Under the pieces are notes generated by a model. It did no database searches. It was not told the origin of the DNA and worked only from the letters and a program-made list of their open reading frames with translations. Positions 25,411 through 37,899 of a stretch of 64,000 nt of DNA are shown here, one piece after another; the stretch's first letter is position 1; the number at the start of each line of letters is the position of its first letter. Origin of the DNA: Heterocephalus glaber. Its lineage: Eukaryota > Chordata > Mammalia > Rodentia > Bathyergidae. The stretch spans positions 13,779,671 to 13,843,670 of the forward strand of contig NW_004624782.1 of the NCBI RefSeq assembly GCF_000247695.1. Reading direction: 5' to 3'. Position numbers and translations under genes: made by a program.

Positions 25411-25907
25411 TTTTTAGATAGTACAGAGTTCCCATTTACACTGTACCCAGCCACCTAACATTGTGTGGCACAACTGTTAAAATGCTCAACTGGAACAATG
25501 TTGTCATTAGCCAAAGTCCACTCACTCACCCCTTAGTGTTCACCCGATGTCCTTGGTTCTGGAACTGCCAGGATTATTGCATTATACTGAGTCTCCTCTC
25601 CTTAGGAGCCTCTTGAGATTATTTCCCAGATTTCCTGACTTTCCTTGTTTTGAGGATCTTTTTTTTTGGTACCAGGAATCAAACTTGGGACCTTGGACTT
25701 GTGAGGCAGGTGCCGGAACCACTGAGCTAAATCCCCAACCCTTGTTTTGAGGATCTTGATAGGCTTAGGGGAGAATTCTTTATGGTTTTTTGAGACGGGG
25801 TCTCCCTGTGTAGCCCAGGCTGGCCTTGAACTCATGGCGATGCTCCTGCCTCAGCCTCCTGAGTGCTGGGAGTACAGGCGTTGCACCTCCATGCCGAGCT
25901 AGGAGAG

Positions 25908-25938
<31 letters not shown>

Positions 25939-27200
25939 AGTTGGGAATCTTACCTAGGGCCTCAAGCATGCCAGGCAAGTATTCTACTATTAAGCTGCAT
26001 CCTCAGTCCCATCTTGACAGTTTGGAAGAGTACTGGTCCACAATTTTTTGGTTTTGTTTTTGTTTGCTTTTTGAGACAGGATCTCGCTATGCACTTGAGG
26101 TGATCCTCCTGCCTCAGCCTCTTGAATGTTGGAATTAGGAACCACCACACCCAGGGGGCCTTCTCACTGAGTTACGTCCCCTCGGATCCCTGCCCCCACC
26201 CCTTTTCCAGAGGATGGAGAAAAGAAGTCTTGCTAAATTGCCCAGGCTGGTCCAACATGCATTTCTGTGGCCTCAGTCACCCAGAATGCTGGGATTAGGA
26301 ACCCAGACGTCTGCCCCTGGCTAAATTGTTCCAGTTTTATATTGGCATCTAAATCCCTTGACATAGCTCCATCCCTAGGGGAGAGGTGTTTCTAGCACTG
26401 AAACCTACTTTGTCCTGTTCATCCTTTTGTGTCTTTGGAATTTCTTGCAGCCACTACCTGCTACTAATGTAACATTAAAAAAAAAACAAAAAAACAACTG
26501 ACAAAGTTTCTTTCCCTCGCTGGTGAACTTTACCTCCCCAGAGACACCTGTTCATTTCTTTTTTGTTTCTCCTGGAGAATTACAAACGTTTACATAGAGT
26601 ACACAAGGTTCTGTGTCCTGGGACTGTTCCTCCTCAGCACACAGAAGAGGTCTACCCCCTACACAACAAAGCCTTTTCACTGAGATACAGCCCCAGCACT
26701 TTCTTTTTTATTTTGAGGCAGGGTTTTGCTAAATTGCCCAGGTTAGGCTCAAGCTTGCAAACCTCCTACCTTGGCCTCTCAGAGTGCTAGGATTACTGAC
26801 AGGCACCACCGCAGCCAGCTCTACCTTCTTCTTTATCATTTGCATAGTATTCCATTGTAAGACAATGCCAACATATACATATTTAAGACATCTCTGCCCA
26901 TAGACATTTCCATTCTTTCTAGTCTTCTACTAAAACAACATGAGCAAATACCCACATATCTGTACTCTTGAGCAAATACATCTGCACCATGAATTCCTAC
27001 ACACAGATTTGCACAGCCAGAGGATATGCTTTCAGGATTCAGGTGCTGGGCTGGAACAGAGCTCAGTGGTAGAGCCCTGGCCTAGAATGTGGTGTGCGCT
27101 GTGAGCACGTGCTGCACACGTTCGCCAGGTCCACTCGCCAGGAAAAAGCTTTGAAGGAAAAAGCTTTTGGTTGCTGCCAAATACTCTAGTTGAAAATGTA
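25411..27200. repeat. Decayed L1 with SINEs and a TG microsatellite
   Basis: Old L1 sequence on the minus strand at about 25420-25610, ID (-) 25664-25741, B1 (-) 25783-25900, (TG)n at 25912-25938, B1 (-) 26056-26155 and 26220-26325, B1 (-) 26700-26820. The AT-rich remainder at 26330-26700 and 26820-27060 looks like decayed repeat that I cannot name. Confidence 0.6.
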
Positions 27201-27207
27201 TAGGGCT

Positions 27208-28910
27208 GGGGATGTAGCTCAGTGGCACAGGGCCTGGCTGGCAAGCCTGAGGCCCTGAGTTTGATACCCTGTACCCCAAAAAAAGGAAAGAAAAAAGAAA
27301 ATGGTATAGCGGGGCATGGTGCCACACACATGCTCAGGCAGGAGGATTGCCGAGTTCAAGGCCAGCCTGGGCTGCATAGCAAGACCCTGTCTCAAAAAAA
27401 TAAATAAAACAGAAAGGAAGAAAGAAGGAAAGAGAGGAAAGCTTCTGTGATTTGTATGTCTTAACTTTCACTTTAAACTGCATGAAACAAACTAGAATGA
27501 AAAAACTGGTTCTGTTTTCATTTTCTGAGAACTGTCTCCGAAGGTGTCAGGTCTGCACATGCTCTGCCACCCTGGTCTTCAGAGTCTTGGGCCTGGGGAT
27601 TTAGCTCAGTGATTCCGCCACCTGCCTCAAAAGCGCAAGGTCCCAAGTTTGATCCCCGGTACCAAAAAAAAACAAAACAAAACACAAAACCAGAGTCTTT
27701 ACAGCCTGTGTTTTGGCCCCAGTAAAAGCTACTCCCTCAGGTAGTCCATCCACAAATATTTATCAGTCTCCTGCTGCACATCAGGCTCTGCCTCAGTAAC
27801 ACGGCAGTGAATAAACTGTGGCGGGCCTGGCTCAGAAGTAGAGTGCTCAGCATGTGCCCTGGGTTTGATCCCCACCTCTGCTTAAGGCACAAAGATGGGA
27901 GGCTGATGCAGGGGGATCACCTGAGGCCAGCCTGAGTTCAACTACTTAGGGAGACCCTGTCTCAAAAAACAAGGCAAGAAGGGCTGGGGATTTAGCTCAG
28001 TGGTTCCGGCCCCTGCCTTGCAAGCGCAAGGACCCGAGTTTGATCCCTGGTACCAAAAAAAAAAAAAAACAAGGCAAGAAAAAACAACTTTTTTTTCTAT
28101 AGTTTTGAGGACTAAACCATGGTGTTATGCATGCCAGGCAAGCACTCTACCACCGACCTACATCCTCAGCTTTTGAAAAGAAATATTTTTTTGTTTTTTG
28201 ATACAGGGTCTTGCTATGTAGTTCAGGTGGCCTTGAATTCACTGTGTAGCCCAGGCTAGCCTCAAACACGTGGCAAGATCGTTCCGCCTCAGCCTCCCTA
28301 GTGTTGGGATTACAGTGCACCACCATGCCCAGCTAAGGAATATTTTTTATATTGAGAAAAAGACAAAGATAATCTTTTCTGGGACATTAAAGTTTAGAAA
28401 GAGAAGACAAGCTGAGTGTGTAGCTCAGTGGTAGAGTGCTAGCCTAGCATGTGCAAGGCCCGGGTTTCATTCCCAGAGCCAATAAATAAATAATAAACAA
28501 ACAAACCCAGAACTCTGGGAGGCTGAGGGAAGAGGATTTCAAGTTCCAGCCAAGATTGGGCAACTTGGGCTCTTAGTGAGACCCTGTCTCAAAATTAAAA
28601 AATATAAATGGGCTGTAGAGGTAGCTCAGTGTGAAGCCTGGGTTCAATCCCCAGTCCAGGGCTGGAGATTTAGCTCAGTGGTTCCACTGCCTGCCTCTCA
28701 AGTGCAAGGACCCGAGTTCTATCCCCAGTACCAAAAGCAAACAATCCCCAGTCCAAGTGATAATAGTAATAATAATGAAGAAAGAGAAGATGAAGGAGAG
28801 GAAAGAGGAGAGGAAGAAGCGGCAGCCACAGCAGCATTTAGCTCAATGGCATGTGCCTGCCTCGAAAACACAAGGCCTTGAGTGCAATCCCCGGTACTGA
28901 AAAAAAAAAA
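27208..28910. repeat. SINE cluster, mainly + ID copies
   Basis: ID (+) 27208-27290, B1 (+) 27308-27405, ID (+) 27590-27676, B1 (+) 27890-27968, ID (+) 27981-28067 (flanked by acaaggcaagaa on both sides), B1 (-) 28180-28340, old ID (+) 28410-28480, B1 (+) 28505-28605, ID (+) 28661-28738, old ID (+) 28835-28910. Confidence 0.8.
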
Positions 28911-29031
28911 GAAAAGACTACTGCCCAAAAACCTTTGTGTCATAGCAGGAAGACTAGAATTAAACAAAATATATCCGCAGAGATCTACTGAATAAACTAG
29001 TACAATCATCAGTGGGGTAAACATCACTGGG

Positions 29032-29775
29032 CTGGCCCAGGGGTAGTGGGGCACTCCTGTAATCTTCGCATTTGGGAGGCTGAGGCAGAAGGATTGCAGT
29101 GAGTCTGAGGGCAGCCTGGACTACACATTGAGTTCAAGATCTGCCTAAACCACACAGCCAGACCCTGTCTCAAAGCAACAAAGTGTGTAGGACTAGCCTA
29201 GCACGTGAGAGGTGCTGGAATCAATCCCCAGCACGGCCTCCCTTAAATCCCCAGAAGTTAAAGGAAGAACCCAAAACTTTGTATATAGTATAATTTGCTA
29301 CCAATCGTACTAGAAAGCTACACTTGGGGCGCTGAGACAGAAGGATTTTTTTGAGCCCATGAATTTGAGAACAGCTTGCTTGGGCAGCATAGTGAAACCC
29401 TGTCTCAAAAATAAAAACAAGGGCTGGGGATTTAGCTCAGTGGTTCTGGTGCTGGCCTCAAAAGCTCAGGGTCCTGAGTTTGATCCCCAGTACCGAAAAA
29501 AAAATAAAAATAAAAAAAATTTTAAAAAACCAAATATGTAAATATGCTCAGTGTTGGTATGGCTCAGCAGTGCAGCACCAGCACACACTTGGGATGTGCA
29601 AGGCCCTGGGTTCAACCCCAACGCACGGGAACACACGCACACCCCCCCGAAAAGAGAACCAAGGAAAAAGAAAAGAAAGCAATTCCATGAGAGGGCCAGG
29701 GATTTAGCTCAGTGATGATGCCGCCGCCTGCCTTGAAAGCAAAAGGTCCCGAGTTCGATCCCGGATACCGAGAAC
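29032..29775 (+). repeat. B1 and ID SINEs
   Basis: B1 at 29032-29175 and 29310-29420; ID at 29422-29505 and 29695-29770. Confidence 0.8.
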
Positions 29776-30720
29776 AAAGAGAGAATCTATTTTATGCGCG
29801 AGCATCTGAGGCACAAAGGTGAAAAGCACTCCCCTAAATTTGGTGAAAAGATTCACGATGGGCAGAGTGGGGGCCTGGGCTGCTGGCTCTGGTGTAAAGC
29901 TGGTCACGTCGCCGTCAAAGGGACCAGGCCACAGACTTCGCCGACAGACAGACGTGCAGACGAAAAAGGCCTCCCTGGGCGGCGATCAGAAGCGCACTGC
30001 CCCACCGACGCCCGAGACCCCGAGAACTTCGGAAAGGGAGAAACCGGTGAATGGGGGTGAGCGCCGCACTCGCACCCAGCTCCACGTTGTCAGCTGACAT
30101 CCAGGACCTGGGCCGCAGCCCCGGGTTGGGTGCGGAGTTCCATCCCCGACGCAAACCAAACCAAACTGCCAGACCCTGTCAGATCCCGCGCGGCCGCCGG
30201 GCCGGGCAGAGGAGGTCTTCAAAAGATGCTCGTGGCCATGCGCAGGGCCTCACAGCGAACACAGTCATTATGTATTGCAAACATGTACTAATAACACTTT
30301 CAAACTAAAAAAATGAAATGTTAAAAGAAAATGTTAGGCGCTCTAGGGTGCGGGTTAGCGCAGGGGTAACAGGGACGGACGACGTCACCTGACACGATCA
30401 GTGTATCTCACCCCATCCTCCCCGCCGCACCCTAATCCGTGACGAGTGACTCAAAGTCCTTTAGACTCAGAGGCCTAAAGCTGGGGATCACAGTGGCACC
30501 GTGGGTTTCCAGGGGAAGATTGGAGGGACGGGGGAAGCAGAACTCTCCAGCCGTCTCAGGCGCGGGGCAGGCGCTGCCGAGAACCATGGCGACGCTTCAG
30601 GCACAAACAGGATTTCCGTGTGTGAAGACATTCACTACGAAGGTCGCCACTAAAACCTTAGTTTTAGGGCTAGAGAATGGGAAGGACTCAACAGTCCAAA
30701 ATAGGAGACTGATTAAATAA
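29776..30720. promoter_or_regulatory. CpG-rich intergenic patch, possible regulatory element
   Basis: Unlike its AT-rich SINE surroundings, this stretch is unique and CpG-dense, notably 29900-30210 and 30340-30600. It contains GACGTCAC at 30381-30388 (CRE-like) and a perfect AP-1 site TGACTCA at 30447-30453. No splice-bounded ORF with a recognisable product was found. It could be an enhancer or an unannotated noncoding promoter; this is inference. Confidence 0.4.
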
Positions 30721-30739
30721 AATTTTCAAGGGAAATGCA

Positions 30740-31860
30740 AATCAAAACTACAACCAAGAGAAGTCACACACATCTGTAATCCGAGCACTCAGGAGGCTGA
30801 GGCAGGAGGATCTCTGAGTGAGTTTGAGGCCAGCCTGGGCTGCATAGTGAGTTCAAGGTGAGCTACATAGTGGGACCTTGTCTCGGGGGGACGGGGGGGG
30901 GCGGGGGCGGGCAACGACATAGCTCTGTGCAAAGGCTCTAGGCTCAATTCTCAGTACTGAAAAATAAATAAATGGATAAAATTTTAAGTCACAAATTGGA
31001 AGAGACATTACTATTACATATAATTAAAAAATATATATCAAGGGCCAGCGATTTAGCTCAGTGGTTCCACCCCCTGACTGGCAAGCACAAGGTCCTGAGT
31101 TTGATGCCCAGTAACAAAAAAAAAGTCTAAAGGCCTCCAAAGATCAATGAAGGTCAATGAATCAAGGAAACAAGCAGGAGGGAAGGGCTGGGGATGAGTC
31201 TTTGTGGCAGAGTGCTGGCCTAGTGGGTGTAAATCCCGATTCAATCCCCAGAGCTTGTTGATTGGTGGTATTCATGACAGAGGAACAATCTTCATATTTT
31301 TGTCTGTTTGGCTGTGACAGGATTTCCCTATGTAGTCCAGGCTGGCCTTGATCTCCTGGTGATCCTCCTGCCTCAGCCTCCTGAGTGGTAGGATTACAGG
31401 TGTGCCACCACGCCCGGCACAATCTTCATATTCTAGTGGCTGCGTTAGAGATGGGTACATGTTCTTTGGGAAGCAATATTTAGTGTCTATGGAAATCTTA
31501 AAAAGTACCTACTCTTTGGGCTGGGGATTTAGCTCAGTGGTTCTGGCGCCTGCCTTGCAAGCACAAGGTCCCAAGTTCGATCCCTGGTACCAAAAAAAGA
31601 GAAAAAAAAATATTTTAATAGTCCATAAATTAAAAGAAGCAATATGAAGTAACTGAAAAAATATTTTTAAATATAGAAGAATATAAAGGAAAAACCTTTT
31701 TTATTTTTTTCATCTTTTGTTTGCTTTGGTTTTTGAGACAGAGTCTCACTATGCATTCAGGCTGGCCCCAAACTCACAGCGATCCTCCTGCCTCAGTCTC
31801 CTGAGTGCTGGGATTACAGGTATGCACCACCACACCTGGCTCATTTTTTTCATCTTTAAT
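30740..31860. repeat. SINE cluster
   Basis: B1 (+) 30740-30900 ending in a G-rich run, ID (+) 31042-31122, B1 (-) 31300-31420, ID (+) 31519-31607, B1 (-) 31725-31845. Confidence 0.8.
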
Positions 31861-31887
31861 AAGACAGTCACATTTACCAATTTGGGG

Positions 31888-31968
31888 CTGTGGTGGCGAA
31901 CTTATGGCACATGTCCCACAGTGGGATGTTTGTTATGACTGAAAGCTCTAAAAGGTTCACCATCACTG
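31888..31968. mobile_element. 81-bp hAT-like MITE
   Basis: The left end ctgtggtggcgaactta and the inverse of the right end, cagtgatggtgaacctt, agree at 12 of 17 positions. The 8-mers outside, atttgggg (31880-31887) and gtttaggg (31969-31976), agree at 6 of 8, as expected for a hAT target-site duplication. The termini resemble the CAGTGATGGCGAACCT ends of a hAT family that I know from memory. No coding capacity. Confidence 0.6.
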
Positions 31969-31979
31969 GTTTAGGGTAT

Positions 31980-33030
31980 ATTTTTTCCACACTTTTTGAT
32001 CTTTTGTTTAGATTTTTTTTTAAATTTTTTAAATTTTAATTTTAATTTTTTTTTGGTACTGGGGATTGAACTTGGGTCCTTGTGCTTGTGCAGCAGGTGG
32101 CAAAATCACTGAGATAAATCCCCGGCCCTTAGATTTATTTTATTTTATTTTTTGGTACTGGGGATCAAACTTGGGACCTTGCACTTGGGAGGCAGGCGCC
32201 TGAACCACTGAGCTAAATCCCCGGCCCTAGATTTTTTTTAATACAAAATGGAATTGTATTATAATTTTTGTGGGTGTGCTGGAAATTAAACCCAGAGTCT
32301 TTGCACTGTGCTACATCCACAGCCCTTTTTTTTTTTTTTTGGTACTGGGGATTGAACTCAGGACCTTGTGCTTGCAAGGCAGGCACAGTGCCACTGAGCC
32401 TAATCCCCAGGCCCCTTTCTTATTTTTTATTTGGAGACCCTGCTAAGTAAGTCACTAAGTTGCCCAGGCTGGAGTCCAACTTGCAATCCTCCTGCCTCAG
32501 TCTTCCACAGTGCTGGCATTACAGGTGCGCACCACTACATCTGGCCATCATACATGATGTCAGTGCTAACTACATACCTATGGGATCATTTGTTTCTAAA
32601 ACTGGAAATAGGGCCTGAGATTTAGCTCAGTGGTTCTACCACCTGCCTCACAAGCAGAAGGTCCTGAGTTTGATCCCCGGTACCAAAAAAATCCCCTGGA
32701 AATAATTGTACTTTTTTTGATTGTACAAATGTGATTCATGAAAAATTTTGTTTTGCTTTTTTTGAGACAAGGTCTTGCTATGTAGTCCAGGCTGGCCTTG
32801 AACTCACTATGTAGTCTAGCCTGGCCCTGAACTTGTGGCAATCCTCCTCCCTCAGCCTCCTGAATGCTGGGATTACAACTGTGAGCCACACATCCAGCCC
32901 ATCTCCAGACCTTTTAAAATTTTTTTTAGCAAGTACTCACTAAGTTGCCTATGCCAACCTCAAATTTGTGATTCTCATGCTTTAGCCTCTCAAACCACTG
33001 GCATTGCATGACTGTGCCATCACACCCAGT
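31980..33030. repeat. SINE cluster
   Basis: ID (-) 32055-32128, 32152-32227 and 32340-32413; B1 (-) 32425-32550; ID (+) 32611-32688; B1 (-) 32755-32905 and a diverged copy at 32920-33030. Confidence 0.8.
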
Positions 33031-33049
33031 TAGACCTGGGTATGTTAGG

Positions 33050-33266
33050 CACAGTAGTTAGGAGCACAAATCTGTCTTCCTAGGTTCAAGTTCCTGCTCT
33101 GTTTCTTTCCCGCTGTGTAACTTGGGACACTTTACTTAGCCACCCTTCTTACCCTGCAAAAGTAGGGTGATAATGTATTTACTAGGGTTTTTGTGAGAAC
33201 TGAATTCATTTGTGTAAAAACACAGGTTAGTGCTTAGTATTTGTTGTTGTTATTGTTATTATTATT
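33050..33266 (+). repeat. MIR element
   Basis: MIR landmarks: cacagtagttaggagcac, cctaggttcaagttcctg, ctgtgtaacttgggac, ggtgataatg. It ends in a (GTT/ATT)n run. Confidence 0.75.
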
Positions 33267-33339
33267 AGATTTAGTACTGGGAAATGAACCCAGGGCAGGC
33301 CTTTGAACTGAGCTACATCTCCAAGTCTTTATGTTCTTT

Positions 33340-35500
33340 GTTTTGAAAAGTGCTACGTTGTATAGCATGGATTTGAGTTGAAATCCTCTGGCCTCAGTCT
33401 CCCAGGGTGCTGGGATTACCAGCGTGTGCCTCCACATCCTGCTGAATTAGCTTTTTGGGTGAACTTAGCACGGGGTTACTGCTGTCATGCACACACGCAC
33501 CCTCAACCAGGACCCAGCAGCTGGTATTTCCCACGTGCCCGGCACTGCCCAGATGATCAGTGCAGACACCTCCACTAACACAAACCAGACAGGTGTGAAC
33601 TGGGGAGACCTTTCCCCGGGTTACCGTGCTGAGGAGCAGAAGACACAGCTTGTCTCAATCCGTTGTACCTGCAGGCTGAGAAGGCTCCAGGAACTCACAC
33701 CCACCCTGAGGAGGTGCGAGGTCTAAGTGGGGGATGGAGGAAGGGATGTGAGGGGGCTCAGGTGGAGAAAGCTGTGGAGGAACAGGTCACAGAATAGTCC
33801 AGTGGTTTACCATGTGGGGAACTGGGGGTCTTGGGGTTTCCTGTGATTCCAGAAAGGACCTAAGAGTGACACCCACACTTGAAGTTAGAAAAAATTTCTT
33901 TCCCTGGTTGCCGTATGGAGAACTTCAATGACACCTCCAAACTCCTCTCCCCAGCTCTGACGCCAGGAGCCTCCCTCTGCCCCAGTGTTGGATGTTAGAC
34001 TCTCCAGCTTCTGCTGTTTCTCACGTTGGAATGGAAACCCACAGGAACTAGGACTTTGGTGGGTGGGAGGTACTGGCCACAGGGCGATTAGTGGGAGGCC
34101 AGGGGACACTGCCGTGAACCCAGAAAGGTTACCTGCCAGAGGACTGGAAGCAGGTGTCTGAGCCCCGCGTGGTGGCCACTGCCTGTGACCTCAGCATCCT
34201 TGAGGAAGGAGGCTCAGGACTTCAAGGTCAGCCTGGCCTACACAGTGAGACCCTATCAAGCAAGCAAACAAGGAGGGAGGAAAGGAAGGAAGGAAGGAGA
34301 TGGAAGAAGAAAAAGGACAGGAAGAAAGAAAGAGGAAAAGTAAGGGAGCAGAAGTTTTATTTGCACGTCACTTTACCTAAGAGGGACTGAGAAAATGTCC
34401 ATTGTGCATACCAAAGAAGAGGGCAGGGAGGCTGTGAGACAGAACAGTAGAGGGGAGGGAGCTAAAAAGCCCGACTGACCAGCTGGTTCTTGGGACTGTC
34501 ACTGATTACAAATCATCAAGGGCTTAGGGTGGATGTTGATGGAGCTGGAAAGAAATGGATAGAAGGGAGAAATATTTAAGATGTGAAGCTCTGGGTCCCC
34601 TAGATCTCTTCAGTGCCACACACCCACACATGCACGCGCGTGCACACACACACACACACACTTGCCTGGATGGGGACCACAGACACCCATTTCTGGCTAT
34701 GGTGATGCCATCTCCTCAGAAGTGGGTCAGAGGAACAGATGTTATGTTTCAGATCCCGAGTTTTCATCTGGACCTGCGAATTCAAGGTTCCTGGGGGGGG
34801 GGGTTCCTGCAGGCAAAATATGGGACTTAGAGGGGAACCCATGTTCTGAGCCGGGGACAGTCCTTGGGAGTCATTGGCTTGAAAGATGATAATCAGAATG
34901 CATGGGGATAATAAGTTACTGGAGGCTGCGAGGTCTTTTTAGGCCCTTCCGGGATCTTTCTAGGCAAATACGAGAAATGCTCATATGCAGATGGTTTTGG
35001 GTACAGCCTGACTTGCTCACCTCACCCAGAACCCGAACATCGCTTTGTCCTACAGAACACGTCGGATATGAGAGGACAGTTGAAAGAATCCTTAGTCACC
35101 CCAACAAATGACAGAAGTGTCTGGGGCGAGTCCCCTGTAAGGCTGAGAAGGAGCGAGCAGGAAGGGAGGAGGAACCTGGGAACCACTGGCCTCACAGAGG
35201 TGACTGAAGGGCTGTGGAGAGGGGCATCTTCACAGGCAGCCAACCCTCTAGGGTCAGCCAAGTTGTGCTAATTCTTCCTCTGTAGTTTCTCTCTCCATCT
35301 CCACTGCCACCTTCTGGCTGTGGCCCCCACTGCACCTGGGTGCTGCTCCTCCCCTTCCCGGTCTCCAGCGTTTCAGCCGTCCTTGCAGCCATCCCAAGTT
35401 TCCTGTTAGACCACTCTTCTTCAGAATCACGCCCCCTCTCCTCAGCAGCTTGGTGTCTCCCCATCGCTTCTGAAAGAACAGCCCACATGCAGCCTGTGCA
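33340..35500. other. Mostly unique intergenic stretch
   Basis: B1 (-) at 33340-33450 and B1 (+) at 34165-34255, a (GGAA)n-rich run at 34262-34340, and an (AC)n microsatellite with alternating purine-pyrimidine flanks at 34618-34661. The rest is unique, with no gene structure that I can support. Confidence 0.5.
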
Positions 35501-35504
35501 GACT

Positions 35505-37590
35505 GGGGCGTGGTAGCACAAGCTTGTGATCCCAGCACTCTGAGGCTGAGGCAGGAAAGGTGCAAATTTTAGAGCAGCCTGGGCTACACAGTGAGTTCAA
35601 GGCTGGCGTGGACTACATAGCCAGGTAAAAAAGCAAAGCGGGCCGGGGATTTAGCTCAGTGGTTTTGCTGCCTGCTGCTCAAGCGCAAGGACCCGAGTTC
35701 GATTCCCGGTACCAAAAATTAAAAAAAGAAAAAAGAAAAGAAAATACTGGATCTATTTGCCACTCCACCCAACATTGTTGAGGCTGTGCCATCTGCCTGG
35801 AATACCTACCTTTATGCCTAATTTTTTTTTTTTTTTTTTGGTACTGGGGATCAAACTCGGAGCCTTGTGCTTGCCAGGCCAGCGCTGGAACCACTAAGCT
35901 AAATCCCAGGCCCCATGCCTAATTTTTTAAAAACATTTTTTTTTTTCTGCTACCAGGGATCGAACTCAGGACCTTACACTTTCAAGGTAGTCATGGTGCC
36001 ACTGACCTACATTTCCAGCCCCTCGTGCCTAATTTTTTTAAAGATAGGGTCTCACTATGAAGCCCATATGGGCCTTGAATTCTTTTTTGTTGCTTTTTTT
36101 GTATTTTGAGACCATCTTGCTATTTAGTTTAACTGGCTGGCCCTGAACTATGTAGTTCAGGCTGGACTCGAACTCCTGCGATCCTCCTGCCTCAGCCTCC
36201 TGAGTGTGTTGGGATTACCGTCACACTGGGCTTGTTTTTTGAGACAAGGTCTCACTATGTAGTTCAGATTGGTCTTGAACTCACTATTTAGCCCAGGTTG
36301 ACCTGGAACTTGCAGCCATCCTTCTGTCTCAGCCTCCTGACTGCTAAGATTATTGGCACGAGCCACTATGCCAGGTTATTTTTTTTGCACTACTGGGGAT
36401 CAAACTCAGGGCCTCATGGCCGGGATGTAGCTCAGTGGCACCATGCCTGCCTTGCAAGCAAGGACCCAAGTTTGATCCCCAGTACCAAAAAAAAAAAAAC
36501 TCAGACAGATGAGACAAATGTGTGAGTTTGCCCAGTGCAAGAGGACTGGGAATGGTGGGAGCTGACCTTGACTTGGACACCTCATTCTCCTTCTGGAAGC
36601 AGCAATGACACCTAGAACATTAAAACACTATGTAGGACCAGGGATGTAGCTCAGTGGCACCGCACCTGCCTGGCAAGTGCAAAGCCCTGAGTTCAATCCC
36701 TGATGCTGGGGGGCAGGGGGAGACACTGACCCAACAAACCACAACACTATGTAAATGTGGTTGGTGTGATAGCGGCTTGGTTAAGTCTCTACTCCCAGTT
36801 ACTAGGGAGCCTGAGGCAAGAGGATCACAAGTTTCTGGCCAGCCTGGGAAACTTGGTCACCTTGTCTCAAAAATTAAAAAATAAATAAATAAAAATAAAG
36901 GCTGGGGATGTGGTTCAGTGATAAAGCACTCCTGGATTCAATCCCTAATACTGGGCTGGGGGTACAGCTCAGCAGTATGGCACCTGCCTGCCGAGCGCAT
37001 GGTTTTGAGTTTGATCCCCAGTACCAAAAAAAATAACAACAAAAAAATAAAAAATAATCCCTAGTACCGCTAAAACAAAAACACTGTAAAGCACACGAAG
37101 GTTAAACTTGACCTTAAGATCATTAAGTTTGAGACAATAAAAGATATGCCTCGCAAGTGCAAGGTCCCAAGTTCGATCCCCGGTACCAAAACAAAGAAAA
37201 AGAAAAAGATATGTCCCAAATATATTCTGCACTTGGGTGGTTCTTTAGAGCTTTTGAAGCAACTTTACATCAGCAACTCTGTCCCCACTTTACAGATGAA
37301 GAGACTGAAGCTCAAAGAGGTGAAGTGAACTGCTCAGGATTGCATAGCAAGAGATTAGTAGCATAAGGTTAAGGTTAGGTCCCACCCAGTCAGACTCTGG
37401 CCTGGCCTCCACCCTTCTGAGGGTGATGGGGAAGGGTGTAAAGAATATGAGCATCACTCACTTTTCTTCTTCTTCTTTTTTTTGAGACAGGGTCTCGGTA
37501 TGTAGTCCAGGCTGGCCTTGAACTCACAGCCATCTTCCTGCCCCAGCTTCCTGAGTGCTGGTAGTGTCCCGAAGCCTGGCTTCATTTTTC
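35505..37590. repeat. SINE cluster upstream of SRCAP
   Basis: B1 (+) 35505-35630, ID (+) 35641-35735, ID (-) 35839-35914 and 35948-36020, B1 (-) 36095-36235 and 36240-36380, ID (+) 36415-36498, 36628-36712 and 36955-37035, B1 (+) 36755-36900, truncated ID (+) 37145-37207, ancient repeat fragment 37275-37360 (ctttacagatgaagagactg), B1 (-) 37475-37590. Confidence 0.78.
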
Positions 37591-37899
37591 ATTCAACGAA
37601 GACTTCATTTGTAAAATGAACCAACAATCCCTTCTTCCCACAACTGAGCTGTTGTTCTAAGGGGAGCTGAATGAAAACTCTTTCAGGGTCTCACAACCCT
37701 GTGTCCTAGGCAGAGCACCTCCTCCTGGCTTGGTTATGAGCGTTTGTTTGTAAGATGGAGAACTGTTTGGAGCATTGTTAAGATTCAAAGGTAATAAAGA
37801 CACAAAATAGCCTCAGTAGAAAGTAGCGGTCATTGTTCTACTCTGGGGTGGGGTTCCCGATTCTGCAAGGGGCTCTTAACCTAGAAAGTTTGCGAACAG

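Noticed and set aside
25912..25938. (TG)n microsatellite as a functional element
   Set aside because: An ordinary dinucleotide repeat in decayed intergenic sequence, with nothing nearby to suggest a role.
28719..29054. Minus-strand open frame of 111 codons
   Set aside because: Built from reversed ID and simple-repeat sequence; no conserved features.
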